Made by a program: the position numbers and the translations under genes. The notes beneath the pieces were generated by a model. It searched no databases. It worked only from the letters and a program-made list of their open reading frames with translations, and was not told the origin of the DNA. A stretch of 64,000 nucleotides of DNA, taken from the NCBI GenBank assembly GCA_036971475.1, contig JBAIZL010000001.1, forward strand, positions 155,308,544-155,372,543, in the 5' to 3' direction. Below are positions 47,599-57,280 of the stretch, in pieces (position 1 is the first letter of the stretch; each line of letters starts with the position of its first letter). The DNA comes from Prosapia bicincta (taxonomy: Eukaryota; Arthropoda; Insecta; Hemiptera; Cercopidae).

Positions 47599-50500
47599 TG
47601 TTTGTGTTTTACTCAATCACATAAAAATTACTTTACCCACTGAGCTGAAATCTTACATAGACATTATTAGAGTCCCTGGTTACAACATGGGCCTATTTTG
47701 TATTTAGAAATTCCGTAAGGGCACCACCTACGGGCCTTGAAAACCCCCTTAACACTCGATCTTCTATACTCCATTTAATACGTAACTTGACTTAATCAGC
47801 TGATAATCATCTGTAACAGTCAATTTTAAACATATTAAAACAGGTGATAGTAATTGATTGCTACTCATCTTTTTAGGTTAGTTTACTTTACAAATGTTAT
47901 GTTACAAGCAGAAGTTTTTCCTTCCCTTGGTTTGCAAGACAATAATCAGTAAGTTTAAGCACAAATCTAATGGTGCTAATAGTTCTAATAAAAATGCACA
48001 TTTCCCACCCCCAATAAAATGCATATAAAATTATTAAAAAACATGTCCTGAAGCTATATTGACAATTATTGTTTGTTATTGCCACAGAAGGTTAATTTTA
48101 TATACTTATTAAGTATCCAGTCAGGATAGATTTGGTTGTAATTTTATTCGTTTAACTAAATGTACACATTTACAGCTAGATTAGAGATCACGTGACGAAG
48201 TATTACTCCGCGGAAGTAGACGTTTAGTTAGGTAATGTTGTATAAAATTACAACAAAATCTACCCCGACTGGAGAACTTACAGGTATATTTTAATATAGG
48301 TATATATAGTATAAAATTACAACCAAATCTATCGTAAATGGATACTTTATAGGTAGGCCTATATCTAAATATATGTATACTCAGTACGGGGCACTGTAGA
48401 TACGCGGACGTAGTACTTCTTATTATTCCACAATAAATGTTTTACCCAAATTTAATTTGATAAAAAATTTATTTATTTCCTTGATCGCGAGTTTCCATTA
48501 TTTTTTCGTATCCCTGATGAGTTTCTGCGTCGCCTGTTATTATCTTTTCCCTTATCAAACATGTGGGAACGGGAAATAAATACCTGAAATTTTACATGGA
48601 CATTCTTAGGGTCCCTGGTTTTGATATAGGCCTATTTTATTTAGAAATTCCGTCAGGGCCCCGCTCCACTGATCTTGGAAACTCCTTTAACGGTAGGTTT
48701 ATAAACTATAGTTTGTTATATTTTTTAGTGGATATAATACCAGTAAATTAAATTCAACCCAGAATAAATACAAATTAAATCAATAGAAACATTCACCAAC
48801 CCCTTACGAAGGACGGGTACTCTGCAAATAAAAAATAAACTTAAAAAAAAACAATAAAATATTCAAAACAATGATAAAAAATTAACAAAACGTGATATTG
48901 ACTGAAGCTGGTCGTTTTACATACACGGTCGGTTTACAGATACGTTCACATGGAAACCTCCAGCTTATTGCCGTGGGACATACAACTTCACTGAGTGGTG
49001 GGACCCACCCTCGGAATACATCCCTGAGAATGTCGTCTATGCCGGAACGGACAGGGATGGAGACATATTGTACGCAGTGAGAGCACTTCACGAAGAGGAA
49101 ATGATACCCGCCAAGTTGGTACCAATGGATAACCTAGCATATTTCTCCGTGGAAGGTATAGAACACGCCGTATCCAGTTATGAGGTTAGTGTTTTCATCT
49201 TCCTGCCTTTAAGGCAAATTGTTCTAAAGTAAAATTTAATAGTGTTGTAACTTTCATCAGTTACAATGCAAAAATTACAGTATAAAGTTGACACTTAATA
49301 ATAATATAAATAATAATATTATACTTTATTTTAAGACAATTTGCATTAGGACATTATCGGTGGTCAAATAGTAACGTAGAATGTTTTACTTTACCAATCC
49401 CATAAAATGAAAATATTCTTTTATTTGTATTTATTTCCCGTTCCCACGTAAACGAATTTAGCAAAACGATTTTTACCAGGAGACGCAGACAACCATCAGG
49501 AATACGAAAAATATTATAAAAAAATCCGCTCACAAACCAACAATTAAAAGTTTTGATAAATCAATTTCCCCCTGCTTCCGTTCGACTTCGTAAAGACGTT
49601 ACTAATTCTTGGCTTTATTTCGTTGACGAAGTGACTCGCAAAATGCCGCGAAATGTTATTAAACTTGCTGTTGCCTACCAACAAATTACAAAGTTTAACA
49701 CTGCTTTGCCCTGTAAGTTCTATCGTTTTTAGACCAAAATTGAAATAAAAGGTGTGTAAATATCAATGTAATATTTTCTGTTTTGTGCTGGAACACTGTC
49801 TGTAAGTGTTTGATTCAACCTTTCGAGTAATTTTTGCGATTTATCACAAAAATAATAATTTTTTATTTGCGCAGTTTTATAATTCTGTAAAGTTTGTGCG
49901 CCATTTGTGTGAAACGTGGTGCTAATCGTGTTTTGTTAAATTGGTTTAGTAGTTCTTTGTTGAGTTGATTTTCTTTTAAAAATTGTATTTTTTGGGAGTC
50001 AACTTCAAGTTTAATTACATTTGGAGGCATTTTGCGAATTGGTATGTTAACAAAAAGAAACCCAAAACATTGAATAAGTAACGTTTTACGTTAAGCCGTG
50101 GATGGGAAATTTATATTTTCCAAATATTTTAACTTTTGGTGTATGTGCAGAAGTTTCTATAACTTGTTGTATCCCTAATGACTTTCTGCATCGCCCGGGG
50201 TGATTTTGTTTGCTAAAATCGATTACGTGGGAACGGAAAACAAATACCCTTTTATGTTCTTGATTGTTCTCTTATCATTATGCTCATGTTTTTAGTTTTA
50301 TAATTAGTTTTTTCACCGAAAACATTCAATCACGATTATGTTATAACAAATGCCAGCTCGCTTACACCATGTTTAGACTTTCAGATTGGACCTCGATTAT
50401 TGGTATTTAGGCTTAACATATGTAATGAGAGAGATATTTATGCAACAAATATTGTGGCAAAAATTAATTTTGAATTTAACACCTAAGGTAAAAAAATAAT

Positions 50501-53500
50501 ACTTTTAAATATCAAATTTCATTAAAATATAATTATTTTTTATATTTTTCATACCACAGAGCCTAGAAATAATAGTATCTGTTTACAATGGTATTTTACT
50601 AGATTGCAATAATATATATTGTCTAGAGTATAATAGTACAATACATAAAAAGACGTTTGCAAAAAAACTTCACGAACCAAAAAGGGGAAGTTAGATGAAA
50701 CTATTTAGCATATAGTAGTTTTATCGTTTACAATTATAGGCCCAATATCTAAATAAACATCTTTACATCCCTCGCCAACTGCCCAAGTACCCGCTGCAGT
50801 TACTCGTTGTACTGGAACGAGCAGCTGATCACCCTTATGTGGTGCAACGTAAGTAACCGGCTTTTGTTTTAGTTTCTGGAGAATTACTAGTAACTTGTTT
50901 TCGTCGATGCTTCTCGGAAATTGAGATTTAGGAGTGAGAGAGAGAAAGAGTTATACTCGTATGTCAGCTATTTAGACGTAGACAATAGTTTTGGTGACCA
51001 ACAGTCAACTTGTTAATTCTTTTTAACAAGAAAACAAACAAATTATAAAAAGATTAAGAACTATATCGAAATAACCTTATTTTAACTGGGCAAGAGTAAC
51101 CAAGCGTTTTATTCATTGACAGCACTTCTAATAAGATATCCATTCCTAATTGAGAGATAAAGGTCGAAAAAGGACCTAAAACCGTCATTTTCAAACATCT
51201 ATAATTCCAGTTCAACCAAAGCATTTTGACAATTTCTACACTATAAACGATCATTTAGTGTTATGCTTTAACGTAGTATTTTGTTTATTTTAAAAACAAA
51301 TTTTCCAATAAATTTTCAAAAAATCCTCGGCTAATAACCGACCTGAAAACAGTTTTTATTTAGTTTTTCAATAATAGCATATATATTGAAAGTTAATATG
51401 ATTTTTCCTACTTAATAATCATTGTTATAGTAACATTGTTTATAAAAGCTATTGTTATACGAGTAACAATGCGTAAACAACAACGTTGTTCATAGCGACT
51501 ATTGTTATGGCGATATAAGTACATTTAAATGTAAAGAGAGTAAATGTAGGTAAATATCACATTGAAAACTGAATATAAACTAAAATGAGTCTCATGTGTC
51601 ATGTTACTATAATGTCTACGTTTTTGTATTGCTCGTAACGATCACCAAGCTTGCAAACTGTTAAAAATGTTAAAATAAAGAAGAACAGAATTTTTCTTCA
51701 TTGCTTGAACAAATAATGTTTACCAAAAGTTCCATACCCGTTGCTTTACGACGTATATAATAATAATGCATAAGGCATTATTATTTATTATCCAGACATA
51801 AGAAGGAATGACAAAAGTATTTTTTCCTTTACTCATAATTGGCTATAAATAACGAATTGAAGTATATAAATAGCATTTGCATGTCAGCGCAAAAAGTCTG
51901 TAAATGTTACAATGAATATTGAATATGACGCAAAATTAATACATATGCATAAATGAAGTATTTAATTAATTTATATATAATATAATTATTTTAAATTTTA
52001 TATAATGCAAGGTAAATCGAAAATGAGGTTGCCTATATGCAAACATACGTTAACAAGATATAGTATTTTTTTAAATTTGTTTATAACATACATTTCAAAC
52101 TATATATATACATTAAACCTACATAGATTATTTGTCACCACTATGGGCAACGCCTTGTGTAAAATTTCAATATTTCATTAAAATTCTATTTCAAAATCTA
52201 CACAAAGTCAATGAGCTTATAAAACACCATATGATCATTTGTCGCTTGAGAATAGCCTGAAAGTATCGATTGATGAGAAAAGTGCCATTTTTAAATTTTC
52301 GAATTTCAGTGAAGTCTTTTGATGCTTTCTAAAGGACTACTTTGTTTATTACTAACACAGTAATCTAACATAATACATTATGTTACAGTATCTACAATCA
52401 ACACACGTCGCATGGAGGCCTGTGATAAACAGAGAGGTGCCTCCAGAGGCAATACCCTTTGGCAAGACTACAGAGGGTGAATTTATGTTTATGGGAAGGG
52501 TAGTACACGATGGTACTCTCGCTCCAGGAAAGGTAAGTTTTCGCAAATATTTCAGTAACATTTTTACCTAATAAGAAAGTTATTAGCCAACAGATAAATG
52601 CATCTTGATTAAAATAAAAACAAAGAGATGTGCCCAGATTTACCTAACATATTTTGTAGAAAATGTACAAATTAAGAATCCCAATTAGTTGTAAATTCAA
52701 AGTATAAAATGTAAAATAGAAAAGATTAACCACAGTTGAGTATGTGTTTGAAAAAGTGGCAATAGATTTCCATTCCTAGCACCTGGCATAATGTCGTCCC
52801 ATTTACTAGTAAACTTTAGAAAAGTTATTCTTAAACTTTAGTAATTAATTCAGGTGTGTTCCTGATATCACTGGTTCGAATCGATTCCAAACATCTGCCG
52901 TAAATGCTAGATCTACGGATATCGAGTCCCGGGATAAAAACCGCCCTGATAGTTATTTGCAAGAATTATCTTCGCACAAAATCTAAACATAAATGTATTT
53001 AATTACAATTGTATGAAAACCAAAATTGTTTATGGTTAAAAAGAAAAAACTTTCAAAAAACAAAAAAAAATTGTATTTCTAATTTTTTTAAAAATACTCA
53101 TAACATTTTTACCACTAAAATAAGAGGCAAACCGATTGCCGTTAAATATACAGGTAGTTCCAGATCCTCTAACACAACCATTTAAACTGAAACAGGGAAC
53201 ATTTTTACCACTAAAATAAGAGGCAAACCGATTGCCGTTAAATATACAGGTAGTTCCAGATCCTCTAACATAACCATTTAAGCAGAAACAGGGGATATTT
53301 GTACGTCCATCCAGAGTACAAAAACCTTTCCCCATATTAATGCAGGTGCATGATACTTTAAGAAAACAATAGTAATACTGGCTTCTGGAATGAACACTTC
53401 AGTTCGTCAATAGAGGTTTTACAGAATCTAAATAATAATAAAATATTGTTATTAGAAAACCTTTATCAAATATTGAAAACTTTTCTAATCACACAATTTA

Positions 53501-53920
53501 TCACACGAATTTATTGGAAATCAGTTCTTAAAAAGTGTCAGATGGGTCTAAGGAGGATTTAGTTTGAAAAATTAGAAAAAATAAAATAATTCATTATCAT
53601 CATATTGAAATAATTATAAGAAGGTTTATAATATAAAATAATATATTTATTAACTGATAAAATATATTTTTAAATACTAACACCTACTTATACTTAACAG
53701 ATACTTTATAATGTACAATAAATTTAATAAGGTAACCTAAACTTAAAACAGATGTTCTACAATATAGCCTATAACATAGAATCAGCTGTTGTATATAGTC
53801 ATATGTTATAACTTAAATTATGAAGGGCATTCCATGAAGGATGAAATGATTTTTTCTCCCTTTATGATAAGGAGTATTCACTTTAAAAAGCTTGTTTTCA
53901 CACTTATTTAGATTCAGAGC

Positions 53921-53976
<56 letters not shown>

Positions 53977-54076
53977 AGAATATAAATGAAATCAGTTACA
54001 ACATACAATTTCCCTTACTAACCTATTTTAGAATATAGAGAAATATAAAGAAAAATAATAGAAAATATATAAATAG

Positions 54077-54116
<40 letters not shown>

Positions 54117-54441
54117 CGTTTTCTTGTTTAATAATTTAAAACAACACAGGTTATTCAAATACAAGAATATTTATTATTTTATATTCAAAGCTTTTCGTTG
54201 GCAAACAGTACCAACATCATCAGGAATGAAAATTATAATAATGTAAGCTATAGGCCTAAAACATATGTTTATTTCTGAAATAAATAAATGAAATAAACAG
54301 ATGAAATAAACATATGTTTTAGGCCTATAGCTTACATTATTATAATTTTCATTCCTGATGATGTTGGTACTGTTTGCCAACGAAAAGCTTTGGATATAAA
54401 ATAATAAATATTCTTGTATTTGAATAACCTGTGTTGTTTTA

Positions 54442-54486
<45 letters not shown>

Positions 54487-55103
54487 AATAATTTAAAAAA
54501 ATATATTGAATAAATTTCTTAGTTAATGTCATTATTTATCTTCATCATGTTATTAAACTTCAGAATCCCAGATATGACGTCATACTTTTCTGACATCTCA
54601 CTTGAAGTATTTTACCTTTTTTTCTACAATAGTTGCTGACCTGCTCTTGCTATATTTCTTTTCATCCCCTAAGCATGTATATATAACATAAAAGGTGTAA
54701 TGTTTTCACGCTAACAACGCCGCTTATCGTATCATATTATATAGTTATATTATTAACTCAATGTGCATTATTAATGAGTTCTTACCACACAAACTGATTA
54801 ACTGATAAGCGTATTCTTCAGATTTAATAATTATTTTTATATTTGCTTACACATAACATAAATTTTCACTATTTCAAAATTCTTTGTGTTAATCACTTTC
54901 AAGAAAGTTTGACTTTTTTCATTCCATTTATTACTAATAATAATAGCAACAACATTTTAATAAGAATAATGTTTTATATTGTATCCGGGCACATAACCCA
55001 ACTTATGTCCCTCTAGGTTTTGCCGAGCCATGGTTACCTGTACATCACTTACGACGGCATGGAAATAATGTTCGAAGAATACGAAGTACTCATCCTACTG
55101 TGA
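45680..55103 (+). CDS. DM9 repeat protein, gene 2 (spliced, 4 coding exons, 198 aa)
   Basis: Exons 45680-45800, 48940-49184, 52389-52532 and 55017-55103 join in frame with GT-AG introns of phases 1, 0 and 0, exactly the pattern of gene 1. Residues 1-40 form an acidic Tyr-rich extension with EEIYN twice (13-17 and 27-31). DM9 repeat 1 (41-122) keeps NTFTWKPPAYC, VVYAGTDRDG and IPAKLVP but has lost the usual GRA and SHG signatures (AVRALHEEEM, PMDNLAYFSVEG). Repeat 2 (123-198) is canonical, with EVPPEAIPFGKTTEG, FMGRVVHDG, APGKVLPSHGYLY and EYEVLILL. There is no signal peptide. Being diverged mainly in repeat 1, it may have changed ligand preference while keeping repeat 2; that is inference. 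Introns 1-3 are packed with mobile elements. Confidence 0.9.
46917..47250. mobile_element. foldback with decayed hammerhead arms, in intron 1 of gene 2
   Basis: ATTACAAGCTACCTAAAT on the left mirrors the region ending ACTTGCAATATTAGTTATTT on the right; TCTAGATTGTAATTTTGTAA lies in the inner arms. Each arm keeps CTGATGA and a GATGAC/GTCATC-type stem II but GAAA has become AAAA (plus arm) or GATA (minus arm). Stem III was probably the palindrome ATGTACAT. Confidence 0.8.
47551..47780. mobile_element. (TG)n plus fragment of a dispersed element
   Basis: A TG run (47551-47606) is followed by ACTCAATCACATAAAAATTA, then TTACATAGACATTATTAGAG, TCCCTGG and ATTCCGTAAGGGC. The latter part recurs at 48588-48700. 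Superfamily not assigned; a Helitron-like or other non-autonomous element is possible. Confidence 0.5.
48100..48370. repeat. 80-bp GGATAGATTTGGTT repeat cluster, inverted pair
   Basis: One direct unit at 48105-48150 faces two or more inverted units at 48235-48360, as in the clusters at 14-20 kb. In intron 1 of gene 2. Confidence 0.75.
48480..48700. mobile_element. arm of a dispersed element related to 49430-50258
   Basis: TATCCCTGATGAGTTTCTGC, GTCGCC and GTGGGAACGGGAAATAAATA match the terminal parts of 49430-50258. The following ACATGGACATTCTTAGGGTC matches 47660-47680. Confidence 0.6.
48940..49184 (+). CDS. gene 2 exon 2, diverged DM9 repeat 1
   Basis: Acceptor GGTTTACAG and donor GTTAGT, the same donor as gene 1 exon 2. 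245 nt versus 233 in gene 1; the extra four codons fall in the N-terminal part (TEWWDPPSEYIPE). Confidence 0.92.
49430..50258. mobile_element. foldback element of 0.83 kb in intron 2 of gene 2, with coding-like arms
   Basis: Left terminus TTTCCCGTTCCCACGTAAAC with GGAGACGCAGA inside; right terminus mirrors it (TTCTGCATCGCCCGG ... GATTACGTGGGAACGGAAAA). Both arms contain a start-like MPxNVIKL frame: plus strand near 49645-49731 (MPRNVIKLAVAYQQITKFN) and minus strand from about 50032 (MPPNVIKLEVDSQKIQFLKE). The plus frame is also open upstream (SWLYFVDEVTRK). Family not recognised. Confidence 0.65.
50705..50945 (-). pseudogene. antisense coding-like segment, family not recognised
   Basis: A minus-strand frame, open from a stop near 50950 to TGC-TAA near 50710, has no Met start but protein-like content, including PRSIDENKLLVILQKL, VAPHKGDQLLVPVQRVTAAG and TWAVGEGCKDVYLDIGP. 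It could be an exon or a fragment of a mobile element protein lying in intron 2 of gene 2. Confidence 0.3.
52389..52532 (+). CDS. gene 2 exon 3, first part of DM9 repeat 2
   Basis: 144 nt as in gene 1, between acceptor ATGTTACAG and donor GTAAGT. It begins YLQSTHVAW and ends DGTLAPGK. Confidence 0.93.
53036..53364 (-). pseudogene. antisense Cys/Gly-rich ORF with duplicated 32-residue block
   Basis: In intron 3 of gene 2, a minus-strand frame reads (C-T-C-I-N)MGKGFCTLDGRTN, PCFCLNGYVRGSGTTCIFNG and NRFASYFSGKNV; the PCF to KNV block then repeats after exactly 96 bp (53103-53198 and 53199-53294), in frame and almost unchanged. The Cys/Gly spacing is EGF-like but incomplete. The tail beyond 53100 is low-complexity. 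Probably a captured exon fragment rather than a working gene. Confidence 0.3.
53926..54112. repeat. two (TA)n microsatellites
   Basis: TA runs at about 53926-53970 and 54081-54112. The second directly abuts the foldback at 54112. Confidence 0.95.
54179..54229 (-). ncRNA. type I hammerhead ribozyme motif
   Basis: On the minus strand: ATTC, CTGATGA (54217-54223), stem II GTTGG/CCAAC, GAAA, palindromic stem III AAGCTT, cleavage U, GAAT pairing with ATTC. All invariant core bases present. One of the best candidates here. Confidence 0.78.
54351..54396 (+). ncRNA. type I hammerhead ribozyme motif, sense to gene 2 intron 3
   Basis: ATTC (54351-54354), CTGATGA (54355-54361), stem II GTTGG/CCAAC, GAAA (54382-54385), AAGCTT (54385-54390), U54391, then GGAT, which pairs with ATTC using one G-U. 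Confidence 0.75.
54445..54481. repeat. (TA)n microsatellite
   Basis: TA run on the right side of the foldback. Confidence 0.95.
55017..55103 (+). CDS. gene 2 exon 4, end of DM9 repeat 2
   Basis: Acceptor TGTCCCTCTAG, then VLPSHGYLYITYDG to EYEVLILL and TGA. 87 nt as in gene 1. Confidence 0.93.
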   Translation, partial: VLPSHGYLYITYDGMEIMFEEYEVLILL

Positions 55104-55277
55104 AACACGCAACGGTTCTGTTTTGTTGTGTTAAGAGTAAAGTTTCATTGTGAAAAGCTAAAGTGTAAAGTTAAGTACTATTATTACGAAATTGTGATCT
55201 ATTACGAATTTTTTTTTAATACTTATAAATATAAAAAATGTTCTTATGTAAAACGAAAACAAACATTTTGTTTTGTA

Positions 55278-55283
55278 AATAAA
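55278..55283 (+). promoter_or_regulatory. polyadenylation signal of gene 2 (AATAAA)
   Basis: Canonical AATAAA 175 nt after the stop codon, predicting a 3' UTR of about 190-200 nt. Confidence 0.6.
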
Positions 55284-55699
55284 AAGTCACAAATATTATG
55301 CGTAATTCGTTTTTGCAAAAAGAACCAAATCAAAAGGTATTTTGTGTAAGTAAAATCACTGAGTATAATTTTGTTTTAAAATTGTTTATATGTGATATAT
55401 TGTGCAATAAGTTTGGTAATATAAAATGTATAGACTATGTTTGGTTTGATTTATGGACAAATGAATTGTAGCTAATGTTGAACATAAATATTAAATTTAA
55501 ATATGTACATTTTTATACATAATTGTTTTATCCATATTCATACTTTACTTCTTATTTTTACTTTCTTCTCTATTATTGCCGTTATCCATTTCCTGTGCAT
55601 TGTTCATAATATTACCTTCAGTTGCTTTCCTCGTTAGTAACATCTACAATATTTGCAATCTTTGTTAACAAGAGTATCGCCAATTAGATAGAATCTCTC

Positions 55700-55708
55700 T
55701 CTCCCCCC

Positions 55709-55770
<62 letters not shown>
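55700..55770. repeat. (TC)n then (TA)n microsatellites
   Basis: C run and TC run 55702-55742, then TA run to 55770. ORFs over it are artefacts. Confidence 0.95.
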
Positions 55771-55779
<9 letters not shown>

Positions 55780-55944
55780 TAAAATACGTTTTCTTGTTTA
55801 ATAATTTAAAACAACATAGGTTATTCAAATACAAAAATATTATTAATTTATATCCTAATGGATATTTAATGGATATAAATTAATAAATATTCTTGTATTT
55901 GAACAACCTATGTTGTTTTAATATATATATATATATATATATAT
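55780..55944. mobile_element. short foldback, ribozyme-less relative of 54112-54444, plus (TA)n
   Basis: Shares ACGTTTTCTTGTTTAATAAT and ACAACATAGGTTATTCAAAT with 54112-54170 and mirrors them at 55885-55920, but the inner arms including the hammerhead are gone. A TA run follows (55921-55944). Confidence 0.8.
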
Positions 55945-55949
55945 CATTC

Positions 55950-57280
55950 TAACTCTGCTTTAATTAGTTTTAGATCTATGACTGAATAACGGGATCATGA
56001 TTATCAGCAACAATTGTTATAATTTTGTAATTTTTATACTCAACTAAAGAACCTATTCTCTTGCCGATGTTTTTAGCTCTTGAGTTAAAACATTATTATA
56101 ACTGCCGCTTCATTTCATTGACTTTTTTCAAAGAAATGAGATACACAAGAATTTACTATTGAAGAGATAGTGCACTTTGCTATATTATTTCTTCTAAATC
56201 TACTGGTCACAAAACTAAGATGTCTTGCAACCTGTGTGTGTGTGTGTGTATGGACGCTTTTGAAATACAGTTATCATCTTTTTATCTGCAAACTTTCATT
56301 TTATAAAAAAAAATGTTTGTATGCATTGTGATTGGATCAATAATACATATGCAGTATTATCTTCTTTATACGTTTTAAAATTATTGTTGTATTGCAGTAT
56401 TAGATATTGATACTTACAAAGGTTGTTAGATGGTAAGTAAATAATTGGAAAACTTTATTGCAATAAATTTCACCTCAATCATGTTGTGTAATTAACATAC
56501 TTAAAACTTGTGTTTGTTACATTTTACTCGAAAGCTTTTAGTTTGGACAATACTAAAGTCATCCCCAGGAGGTAGAACGTCTCACTTGATTTCATATAAT
56601 AGTCTCAGACGAAAGGAAGGAAAAGAAAGAAAAACAGAATTAATTACACTTTGATGTACAAGAAATAAATAATCCTTAGTCAATATTTAATAAGGAATAT
56701 GGTTGCAAGTATTACCAATCTATCTAGTAAAAATTAATTAATTACAGTATTTAATAGGGAGCATGGTTGTAGGTAGCACACGACCATCCATTTTAGATTC
56801 TTTGAATACCGTATTAAATTTAACATATTTTTGGAGGTGACACACGTATACCCAATTCATAATCATTGATTTCATATTGAATATATAATGGGCTTACTCC
56901 AAGAATATTTCTACCATTACTAATTCATGGCATGCAGTACTTAATGTGAAATAAGCACAACGTAGCTTAAAATTAATAATATACTCATCTTCATTTTTGT
57001 TACAATTGAGGGTTTTGAAAATGGAGTTATTCCGAAACGCGTCAACAGAGGAGAATATTGAAAAGTTAGGAATGACAGAAAACTGTACTCAAACATATAC
57101 AAAGTAGCTTATTTCAGTCCAATTTGGATTCACTGCATTGACTAAAATTTATTTTAAATGATATTTCTTGCTTTTACACTTTTAGCTTTTTTAATTATAT
57201 CAATTTATATATTTTCAATTTATTTAAATTTATTATTCAATTACGTTCACTAAACTTTAGTTAACCACTTCATAAACTTC
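55950..57280. other. intergenic stretch; short GAAACGCGTC remnant at about 57005-57050
   Basis: Contains a (TG)n at 56234-56250 and an arm-like remnant (GGAGTTATTCCGAAACGCGT at about 57022). No gene recognised. Confidence 0.45.

Larger units (their letters stand above)
54112..54444. mobile_element. foldback with two intact hammerhead arms, in intron 3 of gene 2
   Basis: Arms (AATTTAAAACAACACAGGTT and its complement at the outside; TTTAGGCCTATAGCTTACAT inside) mirror around about 54285. (TA)n lies on both sides. Related short copy at 55780-55920. Confidence 0.9.

Noticed and set aside
48882..49091. Minus- and plus-strand ORFs over gene 2 exon 2
   Set aside because: Wrong frames across a clear DM9 exon.
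52850..52935. B-box-like GGTTCGAATC, possible tRNA or SINE
   Set aside because: No A box at suitable spacing and no cloverleaf on either strand.
3825..54444. Foldbacks as sequencing or assembly chimeras
   Set aside because: Arms have independently diverged and recur as families at several loci, which chimeric reads would not produce; the nearly perfect 42909-43122 palindrome is the only one where this remains a fair doubt.
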